The position numbers were made by a program, and so were the translations under genes. From IMG/VR virus record IMGVR_UViG_3300034102_000073, positions 1 to 55,428 of that record: a stretch of 55,428 bases of DNA; one strand, 5' to 3'. This stretch comes from a virus. This document shows positions 18,474-27,631 of this stretch, piece by piece. The notes beneath the pieces were generated by a model. It did not search any database. It was not told the origin of the DNA and saw only the letters and a list, made by a program, of their open reading frames with translations. Numbering within the stretch: position 1 is the first letter of the stretch; each line of letters begins with the position of its first letter.

Positions 18474-19934
18474 TTAACCGCGATAGATGTCGCGAGTATC
18501 TTTCGACAACAGCGGGTATGTCATGTAGGAAGCCATCTTTGTTGCACCCTGACCGGCAAGCGCACGAGACGTATCAAGTTCACCATACATAGACTGCAAC
18601 TCTTTCAGTCCGGCTTGCATACCGCGAGGCGCGGTGGGATACATGCTCTGCGCACGCGATAGAGCTTGGTTACGCATATCCAAACCGCCTGCATAGCCAC
18701 GGTCATATGCGCTGCCCACGTTTGCAGTGAGGCCGAGAGTTGCACGGCGACGCTCAGCAGCGCCATAGCCGGGGCTACGCAATCCTGCAAAACGGTCATC
18801 GCGGAATCCTTCTGCCAGTGCTTTTGCACCACGAACTTGAGCTTCGTTAGAAGCCTGCTGCGCCCAGTATTCAGGGTTGATAGCTTTAGCCTGCGTTACA
18901 AAATCGTTGTACTCAGCCAGCTTAGCTTGGTACGCTGCTTGGTCTTGACCTTCAAGACGTTTGAGTTCTGCTTGATACTCGTCGATACGTTTTTGCTGTT
19001 CCTTACCTGCTTGCGACGCATAGATGCCGCCAATTACTTGTGGAGTCATCATCAAGGTCATGTCTGCAAGTTTGGTAGGGTCAGTTACCCGACCCTTTAG
19101 CGCAGCCCAATACCCCGGATCAGTAGCAGCAGCGGGAGTAACAGCATTAGCACCACTTGTCGCTGTGCTGGCAACACCGGTATTAACACCGCCACCACCA
19201 GATACATACCCCGGTAGCTGGCCTGCATTTGCTCCGCTATAGTACGTTCCTCCATCAACTGCTGATGTAGCAGGATTTACAGCACCAGATGATCCTGAGA
19301 CGTTAGCATATTGCGGAGGGTTCGTCGTCGTCGAAAGGGTATTACCAGCGTTGCTTGTGTTTGTAGCTTGGAGATTCTGCGATGCACCCGCGTTGGGGTA
19401 CTGCGCATTTGCTAACTGTGCGTTAGTAACATCATCTACACCACTAGCAGCAGGCCCACCAAAGAAGCCGGTCTGGCTTTGACCAGCATTAGTTACTGTA
19501 CCAGTTGGGCCAAAGAAACCGGCGTTTTGGGTAGTTGCTTGCCCAAATAGCGGGTTATTCGTGGAGCCAAACCCGCCCATACCTTGCGTAAATCCACCGC
19601 CAATACCGCCCATCAGCGCACTACGACCGACATCTCCGCCAGTTAGCGCCGCTCCAGCGGCTCCAAGTACAGCACCAGTAGCGGCGGAGGCCAGCGTACC
19701 GGAGATAGCGCCAGCCATAATACTGGAGCCAAATACCGTGGTTGCAACCATAGGAGCAATAAACGGAACCGCGATAGCAACGACCACACCAAGTAGTCCT
19801 TTAAGGCCACCGCCACCGCCCATCTCAGACTCACCGCGAATAGCCGCAGCAATAGGATTCAATTTACCGGGGAACATATCGCGTGTTCCGTACGTGACAA
19901 ACTCAATGTTGCCAAAGGTGATTTGCTTAGTCAT
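18474..19934 (-). CDS. Putative internal virion (ejection) protein, gp14-like position
   Basis: A 486-aa protein. Residues about 45-120 are hydrophobic and Gly/Ala-rich with small-residue spacing (for example AGAISGTLASAATGAVLG), a glycine-zipper-like membrane segment. Residues 120-270 are low-complexity Asn/Gly/Thr/Ala. The C-terminal half is helical with coiled-coil character. T7 gp14 forms an outer-membrane pore during ejection, and this gene holds the matching position between gp13-like and transglycosylase genes. The pore role is inferred. Its ATG overlaps the stop of the gp13-like gene (ATGA). Confidence 0.75.
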   Translation of the reverse strand: MTKQITFGNIEFVTYGTRDMFPGKLNPIAAAIRGESEMGGGGGLKGLLGVVVAIAVPFIAPMVATTVFGSSIMAGAISGTLASAATGAVLGAAGAALTGGDVGRSALMGGIGGGFTQGMGGFGSTNNPLFGQATTQNAGFFGPTGTVTNAGQSQTGFFGGPAASGVDDVTNAQLANAQYPNAGASQNLQATNTSNAGNTLSTTTNPPQYANVSGSSGAVNPATSAVDGGTYYSGANAGQLPGYVSGGGGVNTGVASTATSGANAVTPAAATDPGYWAALKGRVTDPTKLADMTLMMTPQVIGGIYASQAGKEQQKRIDEYQAELKRLEGQDQAAYQAKLAEYNDFVTQAKAINPEYWAQQASNEAQVRGAKALAEGFRDDRFAGLRSPGYGAAERRRATLGLTANVGSAYDRGYAGGLDMRNQALSRAQSMYPTAPRGMQAGLKELQSMYGELDTSRALAGQGATKMASYMTYPLLSKDTRDIYRG

Positions 19935-20434
19935 TTTGTGACCTCCGTTAGTTCAAGCCTCATGTGGGAGTAAACCTGCTTAAATCCAAAACGAGTAATC
20001 ATGCGTTGCATTGCAGGATTTACCCACCCATCAATTACACGTACTCCGTTCATGTAAGCCCATCCGCAAAATTCGCGCCAGAACTTACGATGAAACACAG
20101 CTAAATCTGTACCGCCTAATGCTAGGATATTCAGTGCTGGAAGCCGTGGGTACTGTACGACTTCCGCAGCTAGGGCTAACCGGACATCTAGATTAGGGTT
20201 TGTACCAGTCTTATCATTGGTGAGGACGAAGATAAAAGCAGCGCGGTTCAGCGCCATGACTTTTATATCTTCAATTTCCAACTCACCGTGCATCGACTCT
20301 TTTACGCAACGATCCAACAAAGGCTTAGCTAGAGGCCAAAAGCGATCAATCAGCCGAGCATCGGCGAGCATAAGAGGCTCGTACTCACGCAACGGAGCGT
20401 ATTGAACTTGCTCGGCTGGTTGACTGTGCATCAT
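19931..20434 (-). CDS. T7 gp13-like internal virion protein (GNAT-like fold)
   Basis: A 167-aa protein with the size and layout of the T7 gp13 / phage acyltransferase-like family. It has an N-terminal helix with RLIDRFWPLAKPLL, a beta-strand middle (AAFIFVLTNDKTG) and a C-terminal IDGWVNPAMQRMITRFGF segment typical of GNAT-fold phage proteins. The acetyl-CoA loop is not clear, so enzyme activity is uncertain. Position directly before the gp14-like gene supports a role in assembling the ejection proteins. Both ends overlap neighbours by 4 nt. Confidence 0.72.
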   Translation of the reverse strand: MMHSQPAEQVQYAPLREYEPLMLADARLIDRFWPLAKPLLDRCVKESMHGELEIEDIKVMALNRAAFIFVLTNDKTGTNPNLDVRLALAAEVVQYPRLPALNILALGGTDLAVFHRKFWREFCGWAYMNGVRVIDGWVNPAMQRMITRFGFKQVYSHMRLELTEVTK

Positions 20435-21417
20435 GACTTAGACTTTCCTTCGTCTTTGTCACCCTTCTTGTACTTGTCCAGCAACATATCAAAGAAGTCA
20501 GTACCTTTTGCTTCGACAACATGCTTGGGGATGACATACTCACCGCCGGAAACACGAATCTGGATGTCGTCCGCACGGCCCGTCTTGTCCTTAGTAGGCG
20601 ACCATTCTTCCGGTATGTCTCCACCCATATTAAAGCCCGGACGGAATGTATCGTTGAATGTCTGAACTCGTCCGCCATTGGCTAACTGTTGCATTGGGCC
20701 ACTAGCCTGAGCGCCTTGTAACTCTTGCTGCACCGCAGCACCAGCCATCAAAAGTGCAAACACAATCCCTTGGTCATACTCGGCAGGCAAGTCTTGTTCA
20801 GTAGCCAGACCGCGCTGAATAGCAAGCTGACGTAGGCGTGGGTACAACGCAGGGTTCTGAGCCGCAGCAGTCGCAAGCTGGACAGCGGTATTTAGCTGCT
20901 CCATAGTCAACTCACCAGACTGGATAGCTTGCATAATTACTTGCCGCATTTGACTAATAGCTTGCGGATTATTTTGCAGAACCCTCTCAATCTCGTTTTC
21001 CATCTCCTCGTAGCCAGCAGGTTCTCCGCCACCCATCATCGGCTGTCCACCCATCATAGGCTGTCCACCCATCATCGGCTGCCCCATCGGGCCTACTTGC
21101 CCACCGTCCGCGTACGTAGGCTGCATACGGAAGTCAAGTACAGGGTAATTAGGATTAGAAGCTACTGTCCCTGTCGGGGCTGTCTGAAGGGCTTGCATGT
21201 TGATACCGCCGGTAGAAGCGCCACCGCCACCGCCGCCCATCAATCCTTGCCCCTGCTGGTTAATTAGATTGGCTAAGGACGCCGGGAGCGCCGTTGTAGC
21301 CGGAGCCATACCGGAACCAAAGCCGGGGCTACGCATACCTGCTGCTGGGCTAAAACCATCTTGCAGACCCAAGTTCTGCATCCATGCTTGCCCGCCGTTT
21401 TGTTGTCCTCGTGACAT
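20431..21417 (-). CDS. Virion-associated protein with Met/Gly/Pro/Gln repeats
   Basis: A 328-aa protein that I do not assign to a named family. It has a Gly-rich N-terminus, three tandem copies of a six-residue MMGGQP-type repeat, a helical centre (about residues 140-240), and a C-terminal block with RVSGGEYVIPKHVVEAKGTDFFD. That last block, GEYVIPxxVVxxxGTDFFD, is typical of a family in many podovirus-like genomes next to tail and ejection genes. It probably belongs to the virion or its assembly, judged by context. It overlaps the gp13-like gene by 4 nt. Confidence 0.72.
   Translation of the reverse strand: MSRGQQNGGQAWMQNLGLQDGFSPAAGMRSPGFGSGMAPATTALPASLANLINQQGQGLMGGGGGGASTGGINMQALQTAPTGTVASNPNYPVLDFRMQPTYADGGQVGPMGQPMMGGQPMMGGQPMMGGGEPAGYEEMENEIERVLQNNPQAISQMRQVIMQAIQSGELTMEQLNTAVQLATAAAQNPALYPRLRQLAIQRGLATEQDLPAEYDQGIVFALLMAGAAVQQELQGAQASGPMQQLANGGRVQTFNDTFRPGFNMGGDIPEEWSPTKDKTGRADDIQIRVSGGEYVIPKHVVEAKGTDFFDMLLDKYKKGDKDEGKSKS
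21031..21084 (-). repeat. Three 18-bp tandem repeats inside a virion gene
   Basis: Three head-to-tail 18-bp units (plus-strand ACCCATCATCGGCTGTCC with one or two changes per copy) at 21031, 21049 and 21067. They encode a hexapeptide repeat of Met, Gly, Gln and Pro. Near-identical DNA suggests recent slippage expansion, so copy number may vary between related phages. Confidence 0.9.
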
Positions 21418-21437
21418 GATCGTATCCTTTCGAGTCG

Positions 21438-21776
21438 CTATGATTTAAGTTGGTTAATCAGAGCGTTCAGCACATCCTTGATGTATGCTACATCCCCGAT
21501 CAGTGTTTGTACATCCACAATAAGTTTTGCATAGTCCTCCGCACTGGCGACATTCACACCGCTTATTGTAAACCCAGCACCCGTTGCTGTCACTTGTCGT
21601 ATAGACAAATCACCTATAGGCTGGACTCCTACCTGCCCAGCGATTAGGGCTTGATACCCAGTGTTACCCCGCTGTCCAGTTAGGATTTCTACGTTCTGCT
21701 TTACGTTGTTCAGGAATTGAAATTGCCATTCAGGTACTCCTACCTGTGGCACGGCGGGTAATGCTGCGTAGCTCAT
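21438..21776 (-). CDS. Small putative tail/virion protein
   Basis: A 112-aa protein of unknown function. The middle has a beta-rich segment and the C-terminus is a heptad-like helix (AEDYAKLIVDVQTLIGDVAYIKDVLNALI), probably a trimeric coiled coil as in tail or fibre-attachment proteins. Its ATG overlaps the stop of the nozzle-like gene (TAATG), so it is translationally coupled to that tail gene. Confidence 0.65.
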   Translation of the reverse strand: MSYAALPAVPQVGVPEWQFQFLNNVKQNVEILTGQRGNTGYQALIAGQVGVQPIGDLSIRQVTATGAGFTISGVNVASAEDYAKLIVDVQTLIGDVAYIKDVLNALINQLKS

Positions 21777-24160
21777 TATGCTGTCCTTAATCCGAAGGGA
21801 GTCTCGCCCACATGGATAGCCCGAATACGAGCCGAGCCAGCCACAGAGACTTCAAATGTGTCTGACCTATATCCAGCCGGGAGCCGGAAAATTTCTGAGC
21901 TATCTACAGTCACATCACAGACCAATTCTTTATTAGCCCATAACTTAAACGTCACAGGGAACGCGCCTGTAATCGACCGTAGGTAAATAGTCAGATCAGG
22001 GTCACCGTTCAGCATCATGCTATTGACTGTACCTAGTACGTCTACATGCGCCGAAGTATTTGGATCAACATAATCTACAGGGCCGTTCACCGTACCTAGT
22101 TGCGGGACTAGTGACCAAATCTCTGCGTTATGGGGTGCTACTGTAGCGTTATATGCGACGATTGCTTCTGTCTCCTCAGAAGGTACAGAATAATCAGCAA
22201 CTACACGCGCTGCTCCCAAGTTCAGATAGTCTTTAGTGACAATGACTTTCGACTTCCACTCTAGCGGTAGCAACGGCTGGGAGTCGTCGTCCCATTTAGA
22301 CAGCGAGCCGGACGTATCCGAGATGTAGTAAAACACGTTGGTACGGGAGTCATAGTGCGCAGCGCTAAACACAACTGGCGCGGTGATAAAAAATCCCCCA
22401 ACCTTATCTTCGCGCTCGAAGATAAATGAGCCTGCGGAATGTGACGCAAAGTACTTACCTGCGTAAAACGCTGCCACAAGGGTAGTTGGATTAAGATCAC
22501 GTTCCCATGTATCCCAGTCGTGAACAAGTTTGGTTACGAGATCAATACCCGCCGAAGGGTTATAAACACCGATACCACCATACGTAGGGAACACGACACC
22601 GTATCCAATATTCACAATACCGCGTTTAGATGTACATGGGTACGGAGCATCGATACGTGCGTACGACATATTTGCCGGTGTGTTTCCGCTAACCAAGAAT
22701 GGGTACGATTCAGTCAGCACTAATACCGAACCTGCAATCGGAGATATACCGATAATTCGAGAGTCAAAAACTAGTCTGTACTTAGCAGGCCACGCCCAAG
22801 GTTTGTTCGGTTCGGAAAAGCACAACTCATTCTCTGTGAAGCCGCAGAGAATGTTGTTCTGAATAGACGATAGCCCCTGCATATTCGCCGGAGGCGCATC
22901 GTAATCCTGTGATGCCAAGGCTATACCTAGACCATCTGGATCGTAGTCGTCAATAAACGTAGTGGACTCATAGTACCGCGATACGTTTGTCTCAGGTTCA
23001 GAAATATCCCAGTAAAGCGTACCTGCTGAACAAGCAGTATTTGCTTTATCCGATCCATTCTTTACGTAGCTAAACTCATATTCCCCATCTACGTCAGTCA
23101 CTATACCGTCTGTGATATTAAATGTGGTATCAGGCGTGCCGCCAAAGGCGATACCCGTTACTTTTATCTTATCCCCCACAAGTAAATTATGTGGGGTAGC
23201 AGTAGTAAGCGTAACGGTATTAGAGGTACGAGAAGCGAAATCTACGTCAACCGGGAACCATACCGTGCGCAAACGGAAATAATCTGTGCCGCTACTTGAA
23301 GTGATCGTGCGATACAGCCTAAAGCCAGAGATATACGTATTACCCGCTGGCTTTGCCGTAGGCAAGTTACCTACGGTGACCACTTGTCCCTCTTTAAGAT
23401 AATCCGTAACAGATGGGTCAGACGGTATAGACTCCTCTCCCCACCCTGTCAACCACGTATAAACGTAGTTGCGAGTAATCGTATTACCAGCAAGATTGAC
23501 TTTTCCAGATGTATCCGCAGTTGTGGACACCGCGTCGCCGGAATTAAAGTAGGTAAACGATGTTGAGTTCGTTACTGTAATTCGTACGTTAGTGGCGTTA
23601 AAAGTTTTACCAGTAGTAGTGGTAAACCCGGACACGGTTACAACCTGCCCGGTTTTTAAATTGTGTGCTGCGCCTGTGACAATCGTGGCTATGTTGCCGG
23701 AGTCACGAGCGTATGAAGCAGTTGTTGCAGCAGTGAATGAAGTGACTACTGTAGTTGGGATAGTCTCAGGCAGAGGCAGACCTAGGTCGTACGCAGTGAC
23801 GGGGTAAGGCCCAGCACCTTGGATAGCAAGATCATAGTTGGTGACTTTAGGGACGCCATCACCACTGAAGTAAATACGTTGTTCTTCTTCCGTCAGCGCA
23901 GTAGTAACCGCCACATCTACGTCGGTTAGCCAAGATAACCATTTAAGATCATCCGGGTCAGCAGGATTCCGCATAGGGTAAATCGCCCTAACAACACCGT
24001 TGCGACTTACGTTATCCACGATGGTCGGTTGGTGGTACGGAATCAGATCGCCAGAGTAGACCTTAGCGTTAGACGCAATCTGTGCGGCAGCATCCGGCAG
24101 CAACTCCGGGCTGATCTTCGGAGCCGCCCCTAAAAACTTGCTGAGTTTAATTGCTGCCAT
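21776..24160 (-). CDS. Tail tubular protein B / nozzle-like protein
   Basis: A 794-aa beta-rich protein. The N-terminus (AIKLSKFLGAAPKISPELLP then a YSGDLIPYHQP segment) matches the start of podoviral tail-nozzle or tubular B proteins, which describe removal of default values along a list-like beta-propeller. The middle has Thr/Val/Ser-rich Ig-like repeats. T7 gp12 is 794 aa, the same length, and forms the tail nozzle. It stands just upstream of the ejection series, as gp12 does in T7. Assignment is by layout and context, not by a catalytic motif. Confidence 0.72.
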   Translation of the reverse strand: MAAIKLSKFLGAAPKISPELLPDAAAQIASNAKVYSGDLIPYHQPTIVDNVSRNGVVRAIYPMRNPADPDDLKWLSWLTDVDVAVTTALTEEEQRIYFSGDGVPKVTNYDLAIQGAGPYPVTAYDLGLPLPETIPTTVVTSFTAATTASYARDSGNIATIVTGAAHNLKTGQVVTVSGFTTTTGKTFNATNVRITVTNSTSFTYFNSGDAVSTTADTSGKVNLAGNTITRNYVYTWLTGWGEESIPSDPSVTDYLKEGQVVTVGNLPTAKPAGNTYISGFRLYRTITSSSGTDYFRLRTVWFPVDVDFASRTSNTVTLTTATPHNLLVGDKIKVTGIAFGGTPDTTFNITDGIVTDVDGEYEFSYVKNGSDKANTACSAGTLYWDISEPETNVSRYYESTTFIDDYDPDGLGIALASQDYDAPPANMQGLSSIQNNILCGFTENELCFSEPNKPWAWPAKYRLVFDSRIIGISPIAGSVLVLTESYPFLVSGNTPANMSYARIDAPYPCTSKRGIVNIGYGVVFPTYGGIGVYNPSAGIDLVTKLVHDWDTWERDLNPTTLVAAFYAGKYFASHSAGSFIFEREDKVGGFFITAPVVFSAAHYDSRTNVFYYISDTSGSLSKWDDDSQPLLPLEWKSKVIVTKDYLNLGAARVVADYSVPSEETEAIVAYNATVAPHNAEIWSLVPQLGTVNGPVDYVDPNTSAHVDVLGTVNSMMLNGDPDLTIYLRSITGAFPVTFKLWANKELVCDVTVDSSEIFRLPAGYRSDTFEVSVAGSARIRAIHVGETPFGLRTA

Positions 24161-24166
24161 GATGTA

Positions 24167-24505
24167 TCACACGTTTCGTTCAAAGTGAGGGCAATCCACT
24201 AGCGATTTGAAGTTGCCGCCCCAACGATTCTTAGGATGCAGTGACTCCCAGTACGCGCCGACAGGAGTAATAATCTCCTTGCTCCAGATGATCTTACCGT
24301 CCTTAAAGAAGTTTAAGTCAATGGCGCACCGCTTTAGGTGGATAGAATTCATAGTCTTAGAACGCCCAGCCTTCACATGAAGGGCTTGTTGTTCGGGAGT
24401 ACGAGCCAACTCACCACCCGTGACCATAAATCCCTGATCGGTAGCGTATTGGATCAGCTTACAGACATCAAGAAGAAATGCTGCTTGTTCCTTTGCGAGG
24501 CTCAT
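24167..24505 (-). CDS. Endolysin, M15-type L,D/D-Ala peptidase
   Basis: A 112-aa single-domain peptidoglycan peptidase of the M15 (VanY/D-Ala-D-Ala carboxypeptidase) family. The zinc site is visible: His56 and Asp63 in SIHLKRCAID and His107 in CPHFE, with a Glu at 87 as likely catalytic base. There is no signal peptide, so release depends on the holin encoded just upstream in transcription; the two genes overlap by 4 nt. It cleaves peptide cross-links at the end of infection. Confidence 0.87.
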   Translation of the reverse strand: MSLAKEQAAFLLDVCKLIQYATDQGFMVTGGELARTPEQQALHVKAGRSKTMNSIHLKRCAIDLNFFKDGKIIWSKEIITPVGAYWESLHPKNRWGGNFKSLVDCPHFERNV

Positions 24506-25023
24506 TTGTCACCTCCTTTGTTGCGCATCTCCATAACTTTTTCAACTGTACGCCCGCCGAAATACGCAGTCATAACCAGCATACCCCACTGTCCTAACAG
24601 CGTGACATAGGCTTCAGCTATACGGTAACCAGCGCCGTCTAGGAGCGCGAACAACAGATATGCACTCAACAAATAGACCAGTGTACCGGGGCGGATATTC
24701 TTGGATAGCCAAGAATCAGAAGCCATATCTGCTTTCCAACGGTCGGTGACATTGTTCTCTTGGTTGGCTTGCGCAGCCAACAGAGCTTCCAATTCCTGTT
24801 GTTCCAGCTTTGCCTTCTCGATACCGAGTTCGAGCAGACGTTCTTCATGGTCGTACTGAAGTTGGCGCAGCTTCTCTACTTCTTCAGGAGAAGGATTGTC
24901 GGAGATTTTGACTCCCAAAGTTTTCTCGACAACTTCTTTACCTTTAGCTTGGATAGCACTAGACAGCAGGTTAAGACCACTTTCTGCTAATGTACCAAGT
25001 AATGCACCAACAATCGGTATCAT
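24502..25023 (-). CDS. Holin of the 3-TM (GTA-type) superfamily
   Basis: A 173-aa protein. The ATG at 25023 is preferred because GAGGGGG stands just before it; an in-frame start 24 nt earlier would overlap the neighbour. It has an N-terminal hydrophobic segment (IPIVGALLGTLAESGLNLL), a long charged helical region, and two C-terminal membrane segments (LVYLLSAYLLFALL and GQWGMLVMTAYFGG). This matches the 3-TM holin family of phages and gene transfer agents. It would permeabilise the inner membrane so the endolysin can act. Neighbours are a membrane protein upstream and the endolysin downstream. Confidence 0.82.
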   Translation of the reverse strand: MIPIVGALLGTLAESGLNLLSSAIQAKGKEVVEKTLGVKISDNPSPEEVEKLRQLQYDHEERLLELGIEKAKLEQQELEALLAAQANQENNVTDRWKADMASDSWLSKNIRPGTLVYLLSAYLLFALLDGAGYRIAEAYVTLLGQWGMLVMTAYFGGRTVEKVMEMRNKGGDK

Positions 25024-25024
25024 G

Positions 25025-25555
25025 TTACCCCCTCGCGTATTTTGCAATCATATAAAACATGTATGACACCACCGAAATTAGGAAAACTACTGACCCAATG
25101 ATGACGCCGTACAAGATAATCTTCTCCCTCAACTCACGCTTCAACTTCCGTGCCTTTGATACAAGGCGTCGCTGCTCTGCTTCTTCCTCTGCTCGCTCAT
25201 CCCGGATTCTTTTCCTCTCTAGCTGAAAGTCATCCCACAATCCGGGCAACGGGCAGTGGTAAATTATCAATTCCCGTAACTCCACTTCATACTGCTGCAA
25301 CTGCCTAACCCGCATTACGTTTTCCATTGCCTCGCTATCTACTGATAAACGCTTTAATGGGTTCAGCGATTTCTGACTACTGGCCTTAGCAACTACCTCT
25401 TGCGCCTCAAAGAAACTACCTAGATGAAAAGTAACTTCGTGGGCAATAGAATGTATGTCTTTAGCAGCACCTCTTGCGTCCTTATACAAATTGATCGCAG
25501 CTTTCACCCCTGCTACTGCGGCTTGGGCTGTTGCGAAAGCTGTAATCGGATCCAA
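25025..25555 (-). CDS. Membrane protein of the lysis cassette
   Basis: A 176-aa protein with an N-terminal Ala-rich amphipathic region (ITAFATAQAAVAGVKAAINL), a highly charged coiled-coil region (about 115-145), and a C-terminal membrane anchor (VIIGSVVFLISVVSYMFYMI). A charged coiled coil plus one membrane segment would suit a spanin-like or antiholin role, but the membrane segment is at the C-terminus, unlike classical i-spanins. Spacing to both neighbours is 1-4 nt. Function is inferred from the cassette only. Confidence 0.7.
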   Translation of the reverse strand: MDPITAFATAQAAVAGVKAAINLYKDARGAAKDIHSIAHEVTFHLGSFFEAQEVVAKASSQKSLNPLKRLSVDSEAMENVMRVRQLQQYEVELRELIIYHCPLPGLWDDFQLERKRIRDERAEEEAEQRRLVSKARKLKRELREKIILYGVIIGSVVFLISVVSYMFYMIAKYARG

Positions 25556-25559
25556 TTTT

Positions 25560-25826
25560 TCACTCCTTATCTTCCTTACTCTCTAGCTTCTTAAACAAAA
25601 GCCCAAGAGTGTTGTCGATCTTATTGAATCCGTCTTTCATATCTTCTTTAATTTCGCGCACCGCATCTTTGAAATCGTCACGACGTACGAAATCCTCGTG
25701 CATCTTGGTGTCAATAGCCCGAACATCTTTCTTCAGGTCTTGAATCGCGTCCCAGATGATTTTCAAAATCCATCCCCCGCAAAAACCAGCAATGGCGACA
25801 GCCCAATTGAATACCACCTGATCCAT
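25560..25826 (-). CDS. Small membrane-anchored coiled-coil protein, holin-like
   Basis: An 88-aa protein with one N-terminal membrane segment (VVFNWAVAIAGFCGGWILKII) followed by a charged helical tail with heptad character to the end. Proteins of this type (N-terminal TM and coiled coil) are frequent in phage lysis cassettes and are annotated as holins or spanin-like proteins. Position next to the 3-TM holin and endolysin supports a lysis role. Confidence 0.7.
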   Translation of the reverse strand: MDQVVFNWAVAIAGFCGGWILKIIWDAIQDLKKDVRAIDTKMHEDFVRRDDFKDAVREIKEDMKDGFNKIDNTLGLLFKKLESKEDKE

Positions 25827-25853
25827 GATTTACCTTTCCGCACGAGGCTTCTG

Positions 25854-26036
25854 TCATTTCTTTTTCATGCACTTACCCATCGCCTTGCATTTAGCAGGAC
25901 TTGGGCAACCAGCGCACGCTTTAAACGCTTTCATAGGAACCTTGCCGCCTTTTTTATAGCCAGCAACAGCCTTGCGTTTTGCTTCATCTTCATCCTTACG
26001 GCGCATTGCCGATTCCGTCATTAGTTTGAGAGGCAT
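25854..26036 (-). CDS. Small Lys/Cys-rich protein
   Basis: A 60-aa, strongly basic protein with four cysteines in the second half (CAGCPSPAKCKAMGKC), which could bind a metal ion. The start is well supported by AAAGGAGAACTGAAATG. The GYKKGGKVP segment is a short Gly/Lys motif also seen in phage structural-operon small proteins. It stands between the first fibre gene and the lysis cassette. Function unknown. Confidence 0.7.
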   Translation of the reverse strand: MPLKLMTESAMRRKDEDEAKRKAVAGYKKGGKVPMKAFKACAGCPSPAKCKAMGKCMKKK

Positions 26037-26053
26037 TTCAGTTCTCCTTTAAG

Positions 26054-27313
26054 TTACCAAACAGTTATAACCACACGCCCTGCGCCGCCGTTACCGCCCG
26101 CGCTGAACCCTGCACCACCCCCACCAGCGGGGGTACTTCCATTCTGCCCTGCACCACTGTCAAAAGCACTAGACGTTCCACCATTACCGCCGACCATAGA
26201 CTGCCCGCCAGCGGACGCAGCACCAGCAGCAACGGGCTTACCGCCACCACCACCGCCGCCGTATACTGAGTGTTGCCCAATACCATCAATAATCGAATAA
26301 CCGCCTACCATTTGGTATTTCGTAGTGTCCTTACGCATACCTGCACCGCCGCTAAATGTAGCAGTAAGGTAGATATAACCTAACCACGCCGACGTATATG
26401 GATTAGCAAATCCATCTTGCTGCCCACCGGGGAGTGTAGTAAATGGAGCGCCGCCAAGGGCAACGAGATTCATATTCCCGCCGCCAAAGTTATATCCTTG
26501 TTGGTACGCAAGACGACCTTCGCCACCACCCACGGTGTAGCCTAGGAACGTAGTCGTGCCGCCCGAAGCACCGTCGCCGTTGACACCGGTTTTTCCTGCA
26601 CCGCCCTGACCTACAGAACCGCTATAGGATGCGTTTGGTAGGTCTGTAAGGAGAATAATTTTTTCGAGGTATCCGCCACCGCCGCCACCATGAGCCTGTG
26701 TACCGTTTGCTGCTTGGCGGGAACCGCCAGCGCCTCCGCCCCACATCTGGATTAAGGCATACGTACCCTTGTTAGGCTTTGTCCATGTGAAGTTAGTAGG
26801 GGCTGCACCGGCTACATCACCGGTAAAAATTTGTCTGTCAACGACTGCGGAATCTTCAGTGACCGAGGTGACTAGACCTTTACTATTGACAGTGAATCTA
26901 GGCGTTAAACCATTGCCACCGAATGTACCGGCGGATACGCCAGATGCAGCTAGTTTAGAAGCGACTACTGCACCGTCCTCAAGATCATCTTCGCCAATTG
27001 TGCGGATAGGCAAATCGCCTAGTAGTGCTGCTGTAACACGAAGCTCAACTCGGTCACCTGTTGCGAACGCTTGCGCGGTCGTCCCGTCCTGCCCGCGCAC
27101 AACAGTAAGTGTATCGTTAGTGCGGTTAGTTACTTTTACAATTTCTAAGTTATTGGAGGTGTCAAGGAGCGTTACATAGAAGTAATTACCAGAGGCTACA
27201 GAAGCAGCAGGAAAACGCGCACCCTGACCAACAGCCAAACTAATAGTAGTCGCTGAGGAGTTAATCCCTGTAAGGATGGTACTGAACGCATTGTTTTTAA
27301 TCTGTACGCCCAT
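26054..27313 (-). CDS. Tail fibre 3 with Gly-rich tip
   Basis: A 419-aa fibre. Residues 1-100 are the shared fibre N-terminal domain, with LDTSNNLEIVKVT and TLTVVRGQDGTTAQAF; the same domain begins the proteins at 27628-28626 and 29007-30944. The C-terminal half is very Gly-rich (runs such as HGGGGGGYLEK and VYGGGGGGGKP), like the polyglycine adhesin tips of T-even-type phages. The shared domain probably attaches to the tail and the Gly-rich tip probably contacts the receptor; both are inference. Confidence 0.82.
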   Translation of the reverse strand: MGVQIKNNAFSTILTGINSSATTISLAVGQGARFPAASVASGNYFYVTLLDTSNNLEIVKVTNRTNDTLTVVRGQDGTTAQAFATGDRVELRVTAALLGDLPIRTIGEDDLEDGAVVASKLAASGVSAGTFGGNGLTPRFTVNSKGLVTSVTEDSAVVDRQIFTGDVAGAAPTNFTWTKPNKGTYALIQMWGGGAGGSRQAANGTQAHGGGGGGYLEKIILLTDLPNASYSGSVGQGGAGKTGVNGDGASGGTTTFLGYTVGGGEGRLAYQQGYNFGGGNMNLVALGGAPFTTLPGGQQDGFANPYTSAWLGYIYLTATFSGGAGMRKDTTKYQMVGGYSIIDGIGQHSVYGGGGGGGKPVAAGAASAGGQSMVGGNGGTSSAFDSGAGQNGSTPAGGGGAGFSAGGNGGAGRVVITVW

Positions 27314-27316
27314 GCT

Positions 27317-27631
27317 TTACTCCGGCTTTGGATACTTGGCTTTAACAGCCAAACACGTATCAGTATATCGCTGTAACTGTGCAGTGTCACCTTTTACGAT
27401 AGCATCTAGATAATCTGTAATAGGGGGGTACTCCGCTTTACGCTTGCGCTGGTACTCAGCCCTACTCCATTCGCGGTTCAGCCGCAATACCTCAGCGTCA
27501 AGTTGCGCCTTTGTGGGCTTGTCAATCTGGGTATCCCGCCACTTCAACGTGCTGTAATCCTCCCCAATAATAGACCACGACGCGCCGGGGCAAAGAGACT
27601 GAATTGCATGTGTAATATCGTACTTACTCAT
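27317..27631 (-). CDS. Fibre-associated small protein
   Basis: A 104-aa protein with CPGASWSIIGEDYSTLKW in the N-terminus, a KPTKAQLDAEVLRL helix, and a C-terminal YPPITDYLDAIVKGD segment. This arrangement is shared by small proteins encoded beside tail fibre genes in many phages (XkdW or chaperone-like). It overlaps the stop and start of the upstream fibre gene (ATGA) and is 3 nt from the next fibre, so it is co-translated with fibre genes. A fibre assembly role is inferred. Confidence 0.72.
   Translation of the reverse strand: MSKYDITHAIQSLCPGASWSIIGEDYSTLKWRDTQIDKPTKAQLDAEVLRLNREWSRAEYQRKRKAEYPPITDYLDAIVKGDTAQLQRYTDTCLAVKAKYPKPE

Noticed and set aside
21031-21084. Short CRISPR-like array
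   Set aside because: The 18-bp units are directly adjacent without spacers and encode an in-frame hexapeptide repeat.
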